NCBI GenBank assembly: GCA_015501605.1
Contig: JADNRZ010000003.1
Coordinates: forward strand, 1,612,001 to 1,676,000
Length of the DNA stretch: 64,000 nucleotides
Direction: 5' to 3'
Source: Panaeolus papilionaceus
Taxonomy: Eukaryota; Basidiomycota; Agaricomycetes; Agaricales
The stretch's first letter is position 1. Every line of letters starts with the position of its first letter. Of the stretch, positions 23,133 through 33,117 are shown one piece after another. A program made the position numbers and the translations under genes. The notes beneath the pieces are model-generated. The model was not told the origin of the DNA, searched no databases, and saw only the letters and a program-made list of their open reading frames with translations.

Positions 23133-24225
23133 TGCACCACGCCCCAAAATACTATAGACTGGCCATCCACGGGGCTTCAACACAATCCCTATTCATACCG
23201 ATGATGGTCCCCCACTCATCTGATATTTTTAGCACCCATCCATAACAACTCAAGAATAAATATTGATCCTACACCTTCCCCAATCACGAAATTCTATCCC
23301 TTTATATGCCTTTACTATTTATAAACAGCTTTGTTTTCAGTCTTGTTTCTTTTTTCTTTCTTTGTAGACCCCCTTATCATCCCCCCGTTACCTATCTATT
23401 TTTACTTTAGACGTTTACACACACCCGGCTTTTCACTCACGCACTACATAAGATACGTATACGATTTCACGACCACTGGTTTGACGGGACGAAAAGGAAT
23501 TTCTATCTAATTTAAATTTGTTGTACTCAGAATGTACTCACGTATCACGAAAATTGTATCCCATTCCAAATTAACGCCGTGTTGGTGTCCCGGAACCCGC
23601 CTTAGCTCAACCCTTCTTCCTCCATCTCTATTTTCTGTCTCTGTCCTTAGTTATGCAGACGGATTGATAACAAGCAATGATGCAATGATGGGGCAGTCGT
23701 CGTCGAGGCCCTCTCCATTCCTCGAGGCCCGGTCGGCCGATGGCTCGAAGTGGGTATTCGGAATTCGCCGTCCAATCAACGCATTCGAAGCTCGAGGACA
23801 CGACGTAGGACATCATTGTACAGATTCTCCTTGTATTTCCTTCCGATGATACGGCGAAAACAAAGGGGAATCTATTCAATAATATGTCTGATGGGACCCG
23901 TACGCATTTTGCCCGGATAGATTGCGATTTCCACTGGTCGTCACATAAATATCATTGACGCTATGAGACTAAAACCTGCCGGTTCCGAGTTGAATACCTG
24001 ATGGCAAACGACAGGTTTTCGATGCAAAAAGGTGACGAATCGATGGCGATCCATCAGGAATTACTTACATATGATGGGATGGATTGGTTTTCCTGTCGGT
24101 TTAGATCTTAATTCCTGTAGTAAACAGTCATAAAACAATGTCAAGAATTATCCAAATTCGTGACACATATTTATGACGGTTTGCAGCAGAAAAACAGATG
24201 AAAAAATGAATGAAATTTAAAAACA
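23133..24225. other. Intergenic region, no gene seen
   Basis: About 1.1 kb downstream of sulfite reductase. T-rich 3' UTR-like sequence lies at 23320-23420. A plus-strand frame at 23532-23849 and its antisense have no recognisable motif. Confidence 0.4.
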
Positions 24226-24265
24226 AAAAAAGAAAACAAGAAAACAAGAAAACAAGAAAAAAACG
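24226..24265 (+). repeat. A-rich microsatellite
   Basis: Three to four copies of an AAAACAAG unit lie inside a longer A-rich run (about 24210-24290). This is simple sequence, not coding. Confidence 0.7.
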
Positions 24266-24699
24266 AGAAAAAAAAAGAAAAACGACACAAATTCTGACAC
24301 AATATGTCATACAATATGGTGTAGAGAGGCGGGAGCTTTGCCCGTAACAAACCAGCCATCAAAATTTTTAAAAAATAGACGCCGATTACTCCCTCTTTAA
24401 ATTTAGGGTCATCTTTGTGGCCATCGCTTTCCCCTCGCGCCCTCCCCTTGCCTGTTCTAGTCTCCACCATCTCCTTGTCATCACTTCCTTCATCCTCCTC
24501 CCAAAGTTTGATTCGTTGAAATGTCATTTTGATGATTGCTGGGTCCTGCAACAGCGGCCTCGTCCCTGCAGAAAGATCGAAGAGATCGTCGTATGATGCT
24601 GCACACGAAGGGATAGAAAAGCGTCAGACCATGCTGCTCTATTTGTGGAGTTGCGATTGATCGCACTCCTTTGCGCTGTTGTGTTGGTTGCGGTTATTG

Positions 24700-25035
24700 A
24701 GGAAGACAGAAACGACGGCGAAGAGGAACCGGAGGAACCGGAGGACGACAAGGACGACGGAGACGATAGAGACGATGTGGTGGAAGAGGGCGGGGAGGGC
24801 GGGGAGGGCGATGGAGACGAGGAACTGGAAGAGGACAGGGAGGACAGGGAGGGTGACGGAGACGGGGACGAGGACCGAGAGGACGAACGGGAGAGCCAGG
24901 ACGAAAGCGAGAGCGAGAGCGAGGAGCGGGAGGAAGAGCAAGAGGAGCGGGAGGAAGAGCAAGAGGAGCGGGAGTAAGAGCAAGAGGAGCGGGAGTAAGA
25001 GCAAGAGGAACGGGAGGAGGGCGCACAGGATGAGC
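24700..25035 (+). repeat. Purine-rich tract with 21-bp tandem repeat
   Basis: The plus strand is almost all G and A over about 330 bp. At 24921-25004 there are four head-to-tail copies of a 21-bp unit (GAGGAGCGGGAGGAAGAGCAA and one variant with T), plus a partial fifth. Earlier parts are degenerate GGAGG/GACGA units. All frames look open on one strand or another because of the bias, so the long Glu/Arg-rich and Leu/Ser-rich frames here are not taken as genes. Confidence 0.8.
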
Positions 25036-25060
25036 AGGGGGAACATGAAGCTGACCCTGC

Positions 25061-25800
25061 TCTCCCCCCCACGGACATCCCAAATTTGGGAAACATTTTC
25101 CACCCTTCTCCCAGTTAGCTCGTAGAACCCGTAGTGGTCTAATTATAAATGCTCATATGGCGCAGTGGTTCATTGACTCATAGCGTGTGAAAATTGTTGC
25201 CCGAGGTCTGGAGTTCAATTCGCCCTCTGCACGACTTACAATTTTGGATATTTAATTCTTTTTCCCATTGCATTATAATTTTTTGGATTATTAGAACCCA
25301 GAAGAAATAATGAACATATATCACCATCGTGTCCGTAAAATTTTTGGCTAAGAATAATTATCAAGTCCTTTCTGGTCAGGATAGTGGCTGCAGTGTCTGA
25401 CAAATGCAAGTTCCGCATATAAAGCCACATTACACATATAAATAATTAAAAGGCCTCCAATTATTCCGTTCATTCGCTCACAAATTTTATTTCAAATATG
25501 TAAATTATTTCAATCAAATGTGTGTGCATAAATGTGATCACATTGTGATCACATCTATTCCATGTGATGTTGATTATTAATTAACAACTTGTTCAAGTTG
25601 TTGTACTAGGGATGTAGTCACACTCTTGTTAGGACAACGAACAATAATATATTTGTTTAAATACGAAGCACGATGTCCGACACATAGCTTGATAAATACT
25701 TCAAAATTCGAACTTGATGCGAACTTCGATGTTGAAGATGGGTTGTGCCTCCTGCTATAAATGGACATCGGCAAATTCCGTGATGTCCGTGGGGGGGAGA
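25061..25800. mobile_element. MITE-like element with 19-bp terminal inverted repeats
   Basis: The sequence TCTCCCCCCCACGGACATC at 25061-25079 recurs as its exact reverse complement at 25782-25800. Outside these lie 11-bp direct repeats GGAACATGAAG (25040-25050 and 25813-25823), a possible decayed target-site duplication separated by 10-12 bp of weakly matching sequence. The interior is AT-rich, has no transposase frame, and contains a tRNA-like Pol III promoter. Size and structure suggest a non-autonomous DNA transposon; Mutator-like is possible given the long duplication. Copies elsewhere would be needed to confirm. Confidence 0.45.
25151..25230 (+). ncRNA. tRNA-like Pol III promoter, SINE-like or tRNA relic
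   Basis: A perfect A box TGGCGCAGTGG (25158-25168) is followed 44 bp later by a good B box AGTTCAATTCG (25212-25222, about 9 of 11 consensus positions). The spacing fits a tRNA gene. The acceptor, D and T stems do not pair, so this is not a working tRNA. It is more likely a tRNA-derived SINE head or a decayed tRNA. Confidence 0.4.
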
Positions 25801-25823
25801 ATAAGGGAACTTGGAACATGAAG

Positions 25824-26315
25824 AGGAGGAACAGGTCGGAGTGGTGGAGAGTGGGAGCGAGGAAGAGAATAGGTCTACGCTACCAGGACATAACTTAAAC
25901 TCTAGCTTTATTGCCTCCCGTCTTACTGCCGCTACCCTGCCATAAATTCTGGCGCTAGTTCTGGCCCTCATGATATCAAGTTTTCTGACAGCTATGGTTC
26001 ACAGTGCATCGTTTAGGACTGTATGTCTACGAATTCACTGGAGTTGAGCTCGTAGTGATTTTGCTCGCGCTAAATTGATGTCGAAATTAAGGCGTATATC
26101 AGTCAGTGTCTGTCAATGGAATAGGTCTGTCCAGGGTCGACGTCGTTGACAGCGTGCAGCCTGCATCGATGTCAAAGGCTTCACCACAACCACCATCTTT
26201 GCTCCTGATCCGGAAGCATATTCGTCGATAAAAATTCACCTCCCTATTCTCTCTACGCTAATACCGCTTAAACGTTGCGAGGCTCAATTCATGCCTGGAC
26301 CCACTGGCAATCGAG
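25824..26315. other. Intergenic region, no feature seen
   Basis: About 490 bp between the repeat region and the GTPase gene. Minus-strand open frames at 25577-25971 overlap the MITE-like element and show no motif. Confidence 0.4.
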
Positions 26316-27654
26316 ATGGACAACATGCCGCATCAGTACCAGAACATCGACGTCAGTCAAGGTGAAATATCTGTAGAAAGGGTACCGAAAGCTCGTTTTT
26401 GGCCTCATTGTATTCTGTGCGTGGCCGAGATATGTTTAATCTAAGTGTTCAACGCCGACATACCTTTGTCTAGGCTTGTCGGCCAGACAGGTTCAGGGAA
26501 GAGCTCAGTATGACATTCATCATTCTCGCGCTCGAGGTTTCTTTGAATCTAATACTTACCAGCCTGAACATCAATTCAGTTCATCGAGGCACTCACCGGA
26601 ACCAAATCCCTCGGTATCTCCAAGGACCAGCTCGAAGGCATGACGCAGGAAGTTATGGGTTATCGGATACGTGGTGTAACGTGCCACTGTGGATTGAACA
26701 TAGGACCGTCGTCAATCCGCGATATCATCCTGGTAGACACACCAGGCTTTTCGGATGACAAGATATCGGAGCTTAGAATTATCACGATGGTTAGGGATTG
26801 GATACGGTCCGTGCTATACGCCCTTTTTCGTTGCTCCTCTACCTAGCATGCCTCATTTTGATTAGGAGTACCAGCACATTCAACAGATTCGACAATATCC
26901 TATATTTCGATCGAATCACGGATACGCGGATGGCGGGTAGCAAGAAGAAGACTCTGGAGATGTTCAAAATGCTAGCAGGCGACCAATATCCTGGGTGCAT
27001 CACGATTGCCACAACGATGTGGGATCAGATATGGAACGAAACACAGGTGGAGAGGGCAGGTGCAAGATTCAAGCAGATGAAAGACGAGTTTTGGCAGGTA
27101 TGCTTGAGGATTTATTTTCATATCTGATTACTTTCGATATATATCAACTGTGATTTCGATCTATTTTTCAGGATTTCACCGAGACAGGGACTCGAATAGT
27201 CAAATTCGAGAACACCCAATTATCGGCGTTACACGTCCTCGACGAATGCTTACACGCGAGTACACCGATACTCCAGACATTCAACATCGAACAAGGCGGC
27301 ACAATCGCTCGGTCGCCTTACGCGTCAACGGTCTATCGGGCACTTGTAGAACGTGTCGCGTGTCAGCAGCAGCGGCTCCGTTTGCTTGACGTTGACATGG
27401 ATCAGGAGGATACGAGGGCTGACCCTGTACTGGCATTACAGTTCCGGAACGACAAGGCTGATGTTGAAGCTAATTTGCGAATCTTGACGAAAGAGCTCGA
27501 AGATTTTGGGTTCTCACCTCTGCGCACAAACGACATGAATTTGGATGTATCTTTTCATACGTCAAGACGAAGCACGGGCACAGCTCATGTTACATTTCGA
27601 AAGATGAAGGAGGGATTCAAGGCCGTCTTGCAGTGTAACAAGAGCTCGGTGTAA
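26316..27654 (+). CDS. P-loop G-domain GTPase of the AIG1/septin-like fold
   Basis: Predicted 358 aa in five exons. Introns: 26417-26473, 26508-26579, 26807-26865 and 27098-27171. Exon 2 is only 34 nt and carries most of the P-loop. Motifs: G1 GQTGSGKSS (about residues 37-45), G3 DIILVDTPGF, and a following alpha/beta GTPase core with TTMWDQ at the G4 position (no clear NKxD). The C-terminal 100 residues are charged and helical (QFRNDKADVEANLRILTKELEDFG). Agaric genomes hold many such soluble G-domain proteins of unknown role. The stop TAA lies within a GTAAGT string, so a further 3' intron and exon cannot be excluded. An alternative ATG at 26291 would need a different first intron. Confidence 0.7.
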
Positions 27655-29010
27655 GTAACAGAGCTTTGTGCGCACAAGTCGGTCAAGGGACTAGGTGTTC
27701 CTCTGAGAGCAAGGGCTGAAGAATTTCGGACCTCCGCCCGGGCATATTTCTCCTAGTATCAGGAGTGTTAGATCCGGCCATGGTTATAGCAACAAGAGTA
27801 AAGATGACCCGAGCCTTAAGCTGGGTACTCCAAAGAGATGCATTTACTGCTAATTATATCATCCAGCAACAGGTCTGTTCACAGTAACTCGTCAGACAAT
27901 TGTACTAACAGATCTAAGGTACGCAATGGCGAGATGTACTTCGTCATTAAAGTGATCAACTGAGTCTTCGTTGAACATACTTAGATGTGTTTGCTATATT
28001 CGACGGTCAAGAAGATGAAGGATGGTAGATGAATCTGTCAGCCAATAAACGATAACGAGGGCGTAGATGTCAGCAAAGAACCCAGCAAAGTGGAGTAATG
28101 CTCCGGACAGTGACTCGATACTACCCTACAAGCACACGATAAACTGGCTCGAATGGAGGCGCGAATCTGTCGTGTTCCTGGATGGATGGAACTCTGAGAG
28201 AGCCAAGGACTGATTTTTACTTACATTTGTATGGGAGACATGTGGGCGTGGTAGGCGATAATGGTAAAGTCTACTTTAGCGAGAACCCAGACAGGACCAG
28301 TTCCGACCAGTTGCATTGTGTCGATTTGCTTGGGACAGACAGAGTGAAGGTCCTGATCAATTCAGGCTCCGAAACTTCGGCAGACTATCGGCACAGGAAC
28401 TCGAAGCTTTCTCGACGTCAGTATTTTCCCTGGTTTTATCCTTGTATCATCATAAGACACTTAGAATGCACCACAAAATCTATTTTGAGTCTTTATGTTC
28501 AATCATCGATGTATTTTTGGCACCCCAAAACTTCCTTTAGAGGACGTGGCACGACGACATGAAATCGGCCTTCAGTCGTCGGACGAGCACCATCGATCCG
28601 AAAAGTATATATAGCCACAACCGTGTTAATTCTAATTTTATGCCAGCTCGGAGAGATAATGTTACACGTATAAGCGCTTCATCATGTATATCTTTCTTGA
28701 TAGAGCCGTATGTACCGCACCCACAACGATACACCGGGGTTCATTCGAGCCTCAGACAAGTCGGAAGGGCAGGTGATGCCGTGTGCCGTGTGCTGGTCCT
28801 TGTTCTGCCGGCTTGGCGAGATTGTGATCAATTGGATGACCGTCCTGTTGATCTAGCCGAACAATTGGCAATTTAACGTCCCTCCTTCTTTTCTCCCTAC
28901 TCGAAGGATCACCTGCTTATACCCTTGGACTGAGTCACGAAGGACACATAAACACCGTATATTCATAGGAAGGACAAAAAAAGACCCACCTTTCTTCTCA
29001 GTTTTAAATC
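27655..29010. other. Intergenic region, no supported gene
   Basis: 1.36 kb between the GTPase and the first aminotransferase. Frames at 28182-28562 and 28559-28876 are open but without recognised motifs; they may be relics. Promoter elements of the aminotransferase gene probably lie at 28880-29010. Confidence 0.35.
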
Positions 29011-30656
29011 ATGTCAACGACACCAATGCTCGCGTACGTGTTCACTGGTCCTGGTGTCGAGCTCGTTCTAACAATCTGTCGTGTTTCATTAATGTGTTTA
29101 AATATACAGGATTCCAGGGCCTATAGAGCTCTCTCCATCAGTAAAGAATGCACTTGCTGAGCCACCTCTGTCGCATGTGTCGCCAGCGTTCGTTAAGATC
29201 TTTCAGGAGAGCTTGAAGATGACACGTGTTGTCGTCGGTACAGCACCTCTCCAAGCTGCATGCCCTGTTGCAGGTCATACTACTTCAAGTAGCGTACCAA
29301 AAGGTCATCCAGAAGCTTCGCCATCACAAATCTTTATCTTGACCGGAAGCGGTACGCTCGGCTGGGATCAAGTTGGCGCCAACTTGATTCAGCAAGGCGA
29401 CGCCGTCCTCGTCGTGTCGACGGGCTACTTCGGGACTGGCTTCAGAGAATGGTGAGTTTCCTTTCCTATCCACACCACTCATGCATGGCCGTTCTCCCCT
29501 CGATATCCCTTCCCTGTTTACTTCGCTGTCAATTCTCTCATGTAAGATATATTGCTGACCTTCCATTTCTCACCCATCTCAAACCCCACCGCGGATTTAT
29601 CCCACCTAATACTATCCTCTCAGCCTCGAAGCATATGGGGCAACTGTGGACACTCTCAAAGCCGCCTTGGGGCACACGGTCCCGCTGGCAGACATTGAGA
29701 AGGCCCTCAAATCCAGGAGGTACAAGATGGTGACAATTACCCATGTTGACACGTCAACTGGCGTATTGTCGGACGCGAAAGCGATAGCTGAATGTGTCCG
29801 AAGGGTCAGCCCACACAGTTTGGTAGGCCTTTCCCCGGTGTGAGATACTTCGGATAGAACAGAAGTTGATCGAATGGTCACGTAGGTTGCCCTTGACGCC
29901 GTTTGCTCCCTGGCGTCTGAGGAAGTACAGATGGATGCCTGGGGTCTTGACGTGGTCCTTTCTGCCAGCCAGAAAGGCCTCGGTGGGCCACCTGGTTTGA
30001 GTATCCTTGCGGCCAGCCCTCGTGCCATGAAGGCATACGAAGACAAAAAGGCTAAAGGTGTTGCCAGGAAAGCCGGATTTTATTCGAGCTGGGACAAGTA
30101 CGTCGGATACCCATCTCGAACTCCGTGCAGCCCCTAACTCGTTTTCATCAGGTGGCTTCCCATTATGAAAGCCTACGAGTCTGGCCAACCAGCGTACTTT
30201 GGCACACCCGCTGTCAACATTGTCCGCGCCTATCATGCCTCGCTCGTCGAGCTAACGCAGGGCTCGCCTAACCTCCCTGAGCGAATCCGTATGCACATAG
30301 CTGCAAGCGACAGAATCAAGGCTGCTGGTGAAGCACTTGGGCTGAAGCAAGTTGCTCGAGAGCCTGCTGGACAGGCTCACGGTATGACGGCTCTGTACGT
30401 CCCCGAGGGGATGAAAGTAGGAGATGTTCTTGGAGCGGTGAGCCGCCGTGGGGTAGTGATGGCAGGTGGTCTCGTCGCTGAAATTAAGGACCGATACCTG
30501 AGAGTTGGCCACATGGGTTACAGTGTTGTTGGTAAGGGTGGGAAGGATGTGGAGAGGATGATCAGGGTATTGGAGGAATCGGTGAGAGAGGTGAGGAGCA
30601 CGATGCTTAAAAATAAGGAGATGGAAGTGAGTGCAAGAGCAACGGCAAGGCTTTAG
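29011..30656 (+). CDS. Alanine-glyoxylate aminotransferase, copy 1
   Basis: Predicted 426 aa in five exons (introns 29034-29109, 29452-29623, 29823-29885 and 30098-30151). Class V PLP aminotransferase that converts glyoxylate plus alanine to glycine plus pyruvate. Landmarks: IPGPIELSPSV at the start, SGTLGWDQVGANL, HVDTSTGVL, the aspartate in LDAVCSLASEE, the PLP lysine in SASQKGLGGPPG, WLPIMKAYESGQPAYFGTPAVN and the C-terminal GGLVAEIKDRYLRVGHMG. No targeting peptide is seen, so it is probably cytosolic or peroxisomal. A 30-residue insertion sits before IFILTGSG, where copy 2 has a long intron. It lies 300 bp upstream of copy 2 on the same strand and has lost four introns relative to it. Confidence 0.9.
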
Positions 30657-30956
30657 ATTGGATTGGACTGTAATAAACAGAGTAAATAGTGCAGAGAAGC
30701 GTTGTATAAGTATAATTGATCCGTTTACAGGGGTTCAACGGAACACCGCAGACCCGACGGCATTGACCCTGAACAGCAAGACAGAGCGTTGTGACGTTAA
30801 TTTTTCTCAGGTTGGTTCCGGACTTAGAGAGGGAACGGAATTCCGAATCTTAAGGAGTCCCCAATTCTTGCAATTCCTTCATTCGAACTGGTCAGAATAT
30901 CAGACAACGCTTTGAAAGGCTGAGCGGACTATACCCGTGGTCTGTTGTCATTTGTT

Positions 30957-32905
30957 ATGATCTCCGCTATTTTATCACAGCGCACACGCGCAATCTCTCT
31001 TCGATTCCTATCCTCTCTACCAACACACAGGACAGTCTACTCATCCTCTTCAGTTATTTCAAGAAAAATGTCTTCAGACGCAAAGATTCCTTTCAAGCAG
31101 GCGCCTCACAAGTATGTCTTTATAATTTACTAATTATTGACCAATGACGCTGATTCAACCCCTCGGAATAGGCTCTTGGTGTATGTTTCTATCTTTTGAA
31201 CCACATCACACACAGATAGCAGGTTTTAATAACTACCTACAGCATTCCAGGACCTATTGAGGTTGCAGATGAGGTTCTCTACGCCAATGCTCACCCTTCC
31301 ATGTCCCACGTCTCTCCAGATTTTATCCCAGTCTTTGGTGACTGCATTCGGATGACACGGTAAGCTGTTATTTTGAATACTCTGTGTTTTATGTTTCTGT
31401 GCTTGGTGCTTTCGTTGCTTGCCTAGACTTTGAGCCGGCAGTGACGTTGGACGAACGTGGTGCCAAGACCGGGTTTCCACTTGGTCCCAATGATAAGATA
31501 AGACGCGCTGGTTGTTTATTCAATTCTTTAATTCTTTTTCCCTTTCAAATCTCGCGTCAAGTATTGTCTTCTGACATGTTGTTCCTTACAGCGAAGTACT
31601 CTTTACAAAAACTGGACAGCCATTCCTTATCAGCGGTAGTGGAACACTAGGCTGGGACCAGGTAATTAATCTCGACCATTTACCGTGATCTCACAGACTA
31701 ACAACTTAATTCCAAGGTCGCAGTCAATCTCATTGAACCCGAAGAAAAAGCCCTCGTCCTCCACACAGGTTACTTCGGCGACAGCTTCGCAGACTGGTAA
31801 ATTAATACGTCCCATAATTAAACTCTTCATCTCTTAACTCCAACATCTTGACCGCTAGCCTCGAAACATACGGCGCATCCGTAAAACAACTCAAAGCCCC
31901 TATCGGCGGAACAGTCCCCCTCCCCGATCTCGAAAAAGAGCTCAAATCAACAAACTACAAGCTCCTCACCTTCACCCATGTCGACACCTCCACCGGTGTC
32001 CTCTCCCCCGCAAAAGCCATCGCCGAGACTGTCCGTCGCGTCTCTCCCAACACGCTCATCATCATGGACGCTGTCTGCTCTGTTGCGTCAGAGGAAATCC
32101 GCTTTGATGACTGGGGTCTTGATGTTGTTCTCTCTGCCAGTCAGAAGGGTCTCGGCTCACCCCCAGGTTTGAGCGTGCTCGTTGCTAGTCAAAAGGCCGT
32201 CGGTGTCTGGGAGGATAGGAAAAAGAGGGGTGTTCGTGAGGGCGGTTACTATCCCTCATGGTCCAAGTATGTCTCTGTCTCATCAGGCTCAAAAACTATC
32301 CTCTAATTGATTTGACGTCAGGTGGCTACCAATCATGAAGGCTTATGAATCTGGAAACGCGGCTTACTTCGCTACACCCCCCGTTAACCTTATCTACGCC
32401 TTCCATGCTTCATTGCAGCTTATCACAGCCAAGGCTGACCATTGTAAGCTCTATGTGCTATTCAATTGCTCCTGTGGATTTTAAACAACACTCTCGCAGC
32501 TCTACCCTCTGTTGAGGCTCGCTTCGCTCTTCACAAGGAAGCAAGCAACCGCGTCAAGAATGCTGCAAAGAAGCTCGGACTCAAGCAACTTCCTCGGCAA
32601 GACAGCGAAGCCGCCAACGGCATGTCTGCGCTTTACTTCCCCGAGGGCATCACTGCGGGCGACCTCCTTCCTAGACTCGGAAAGAGGGGTATCGTCGTCG
32701 CTGGTGGTCTCCACAAGGACATCAAGGGTACGTCTCCCTGTGTTCCTTGATACATATCCGGTATTAACATTTTTTCGCAGATAAATACTTCAGGATTGGT
32801 CATATGGGTGTCACTGTCGTTGACGGCCAGCGAGGAGATATTGACTCTATCCTCAAGGCTCTTGAGGAGTCATTGGATGAGATCAAAAAAGAGAAGGGTC
32901 TCTAA
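30957..32905 (+). CDS. AGX1: Alanine-glyoxylate aminotransferase, copy 2, probably mitochondrial
   Basis: Predicted 437 aa in nine exons, including a 9-nt exon (31172-31180). Exons: 30957-31111, 31172-31180, 31243-31359, 31592-31661, 31717-31796, 31859-32266, 32322-32443, 32500-32727 and 32781-32905. Same reaction as copy 1. The N-terminal 37 residues are rich in Arg, Ser and Leu with no acidic residue, as in a mitochondrial presequence. A second Met (MSSDAKIPFKQAPHK) could give a cytosolic form. Core: IPGPIEVADEV, MTREVLFTKTGQPFLISGSG, HTGYFGDSFAD, SASQKGLGSPPG (PLP Lys) and KWLPIMKAYESGNAAYF. It is the more conserved copy, and the 232-nt intron at 31360-31591 is far longer than the rest. 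Confidence 0.92.
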
Positions 32906-33117
32906 TTTCTTTCATGAAATACCCCAGTCTTGTTTTTTGGATTAGATACTCTTGTCATTTCTAAATACCAATCGTACATGCTTATGTATTATGATGTCCT
33001 AGTCTCTGTGGTGCCCTAGATAGCCAAATCAAACCATTCAGTGTATCAGTATCTTATACTACCTCCGCCCAAGTCCCGAAAAAATAATAATCCATCCTTC
33101 CTCTTACAACATGCTGG

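Noticed and set aside
24639..25103. Long Leu/Ser-rich minus-strand and Glu/Arg-rich plus-strand open frames
   Set aside because: They come from the purine-rich tandem repeat, which leaves several frames open at once. No start context, splice sites or domain supports a gene.
25151..25230. Functional tRNA gene
   Set aside because: A and B boxes are present, but the acceptor, D and T stems do not pair.
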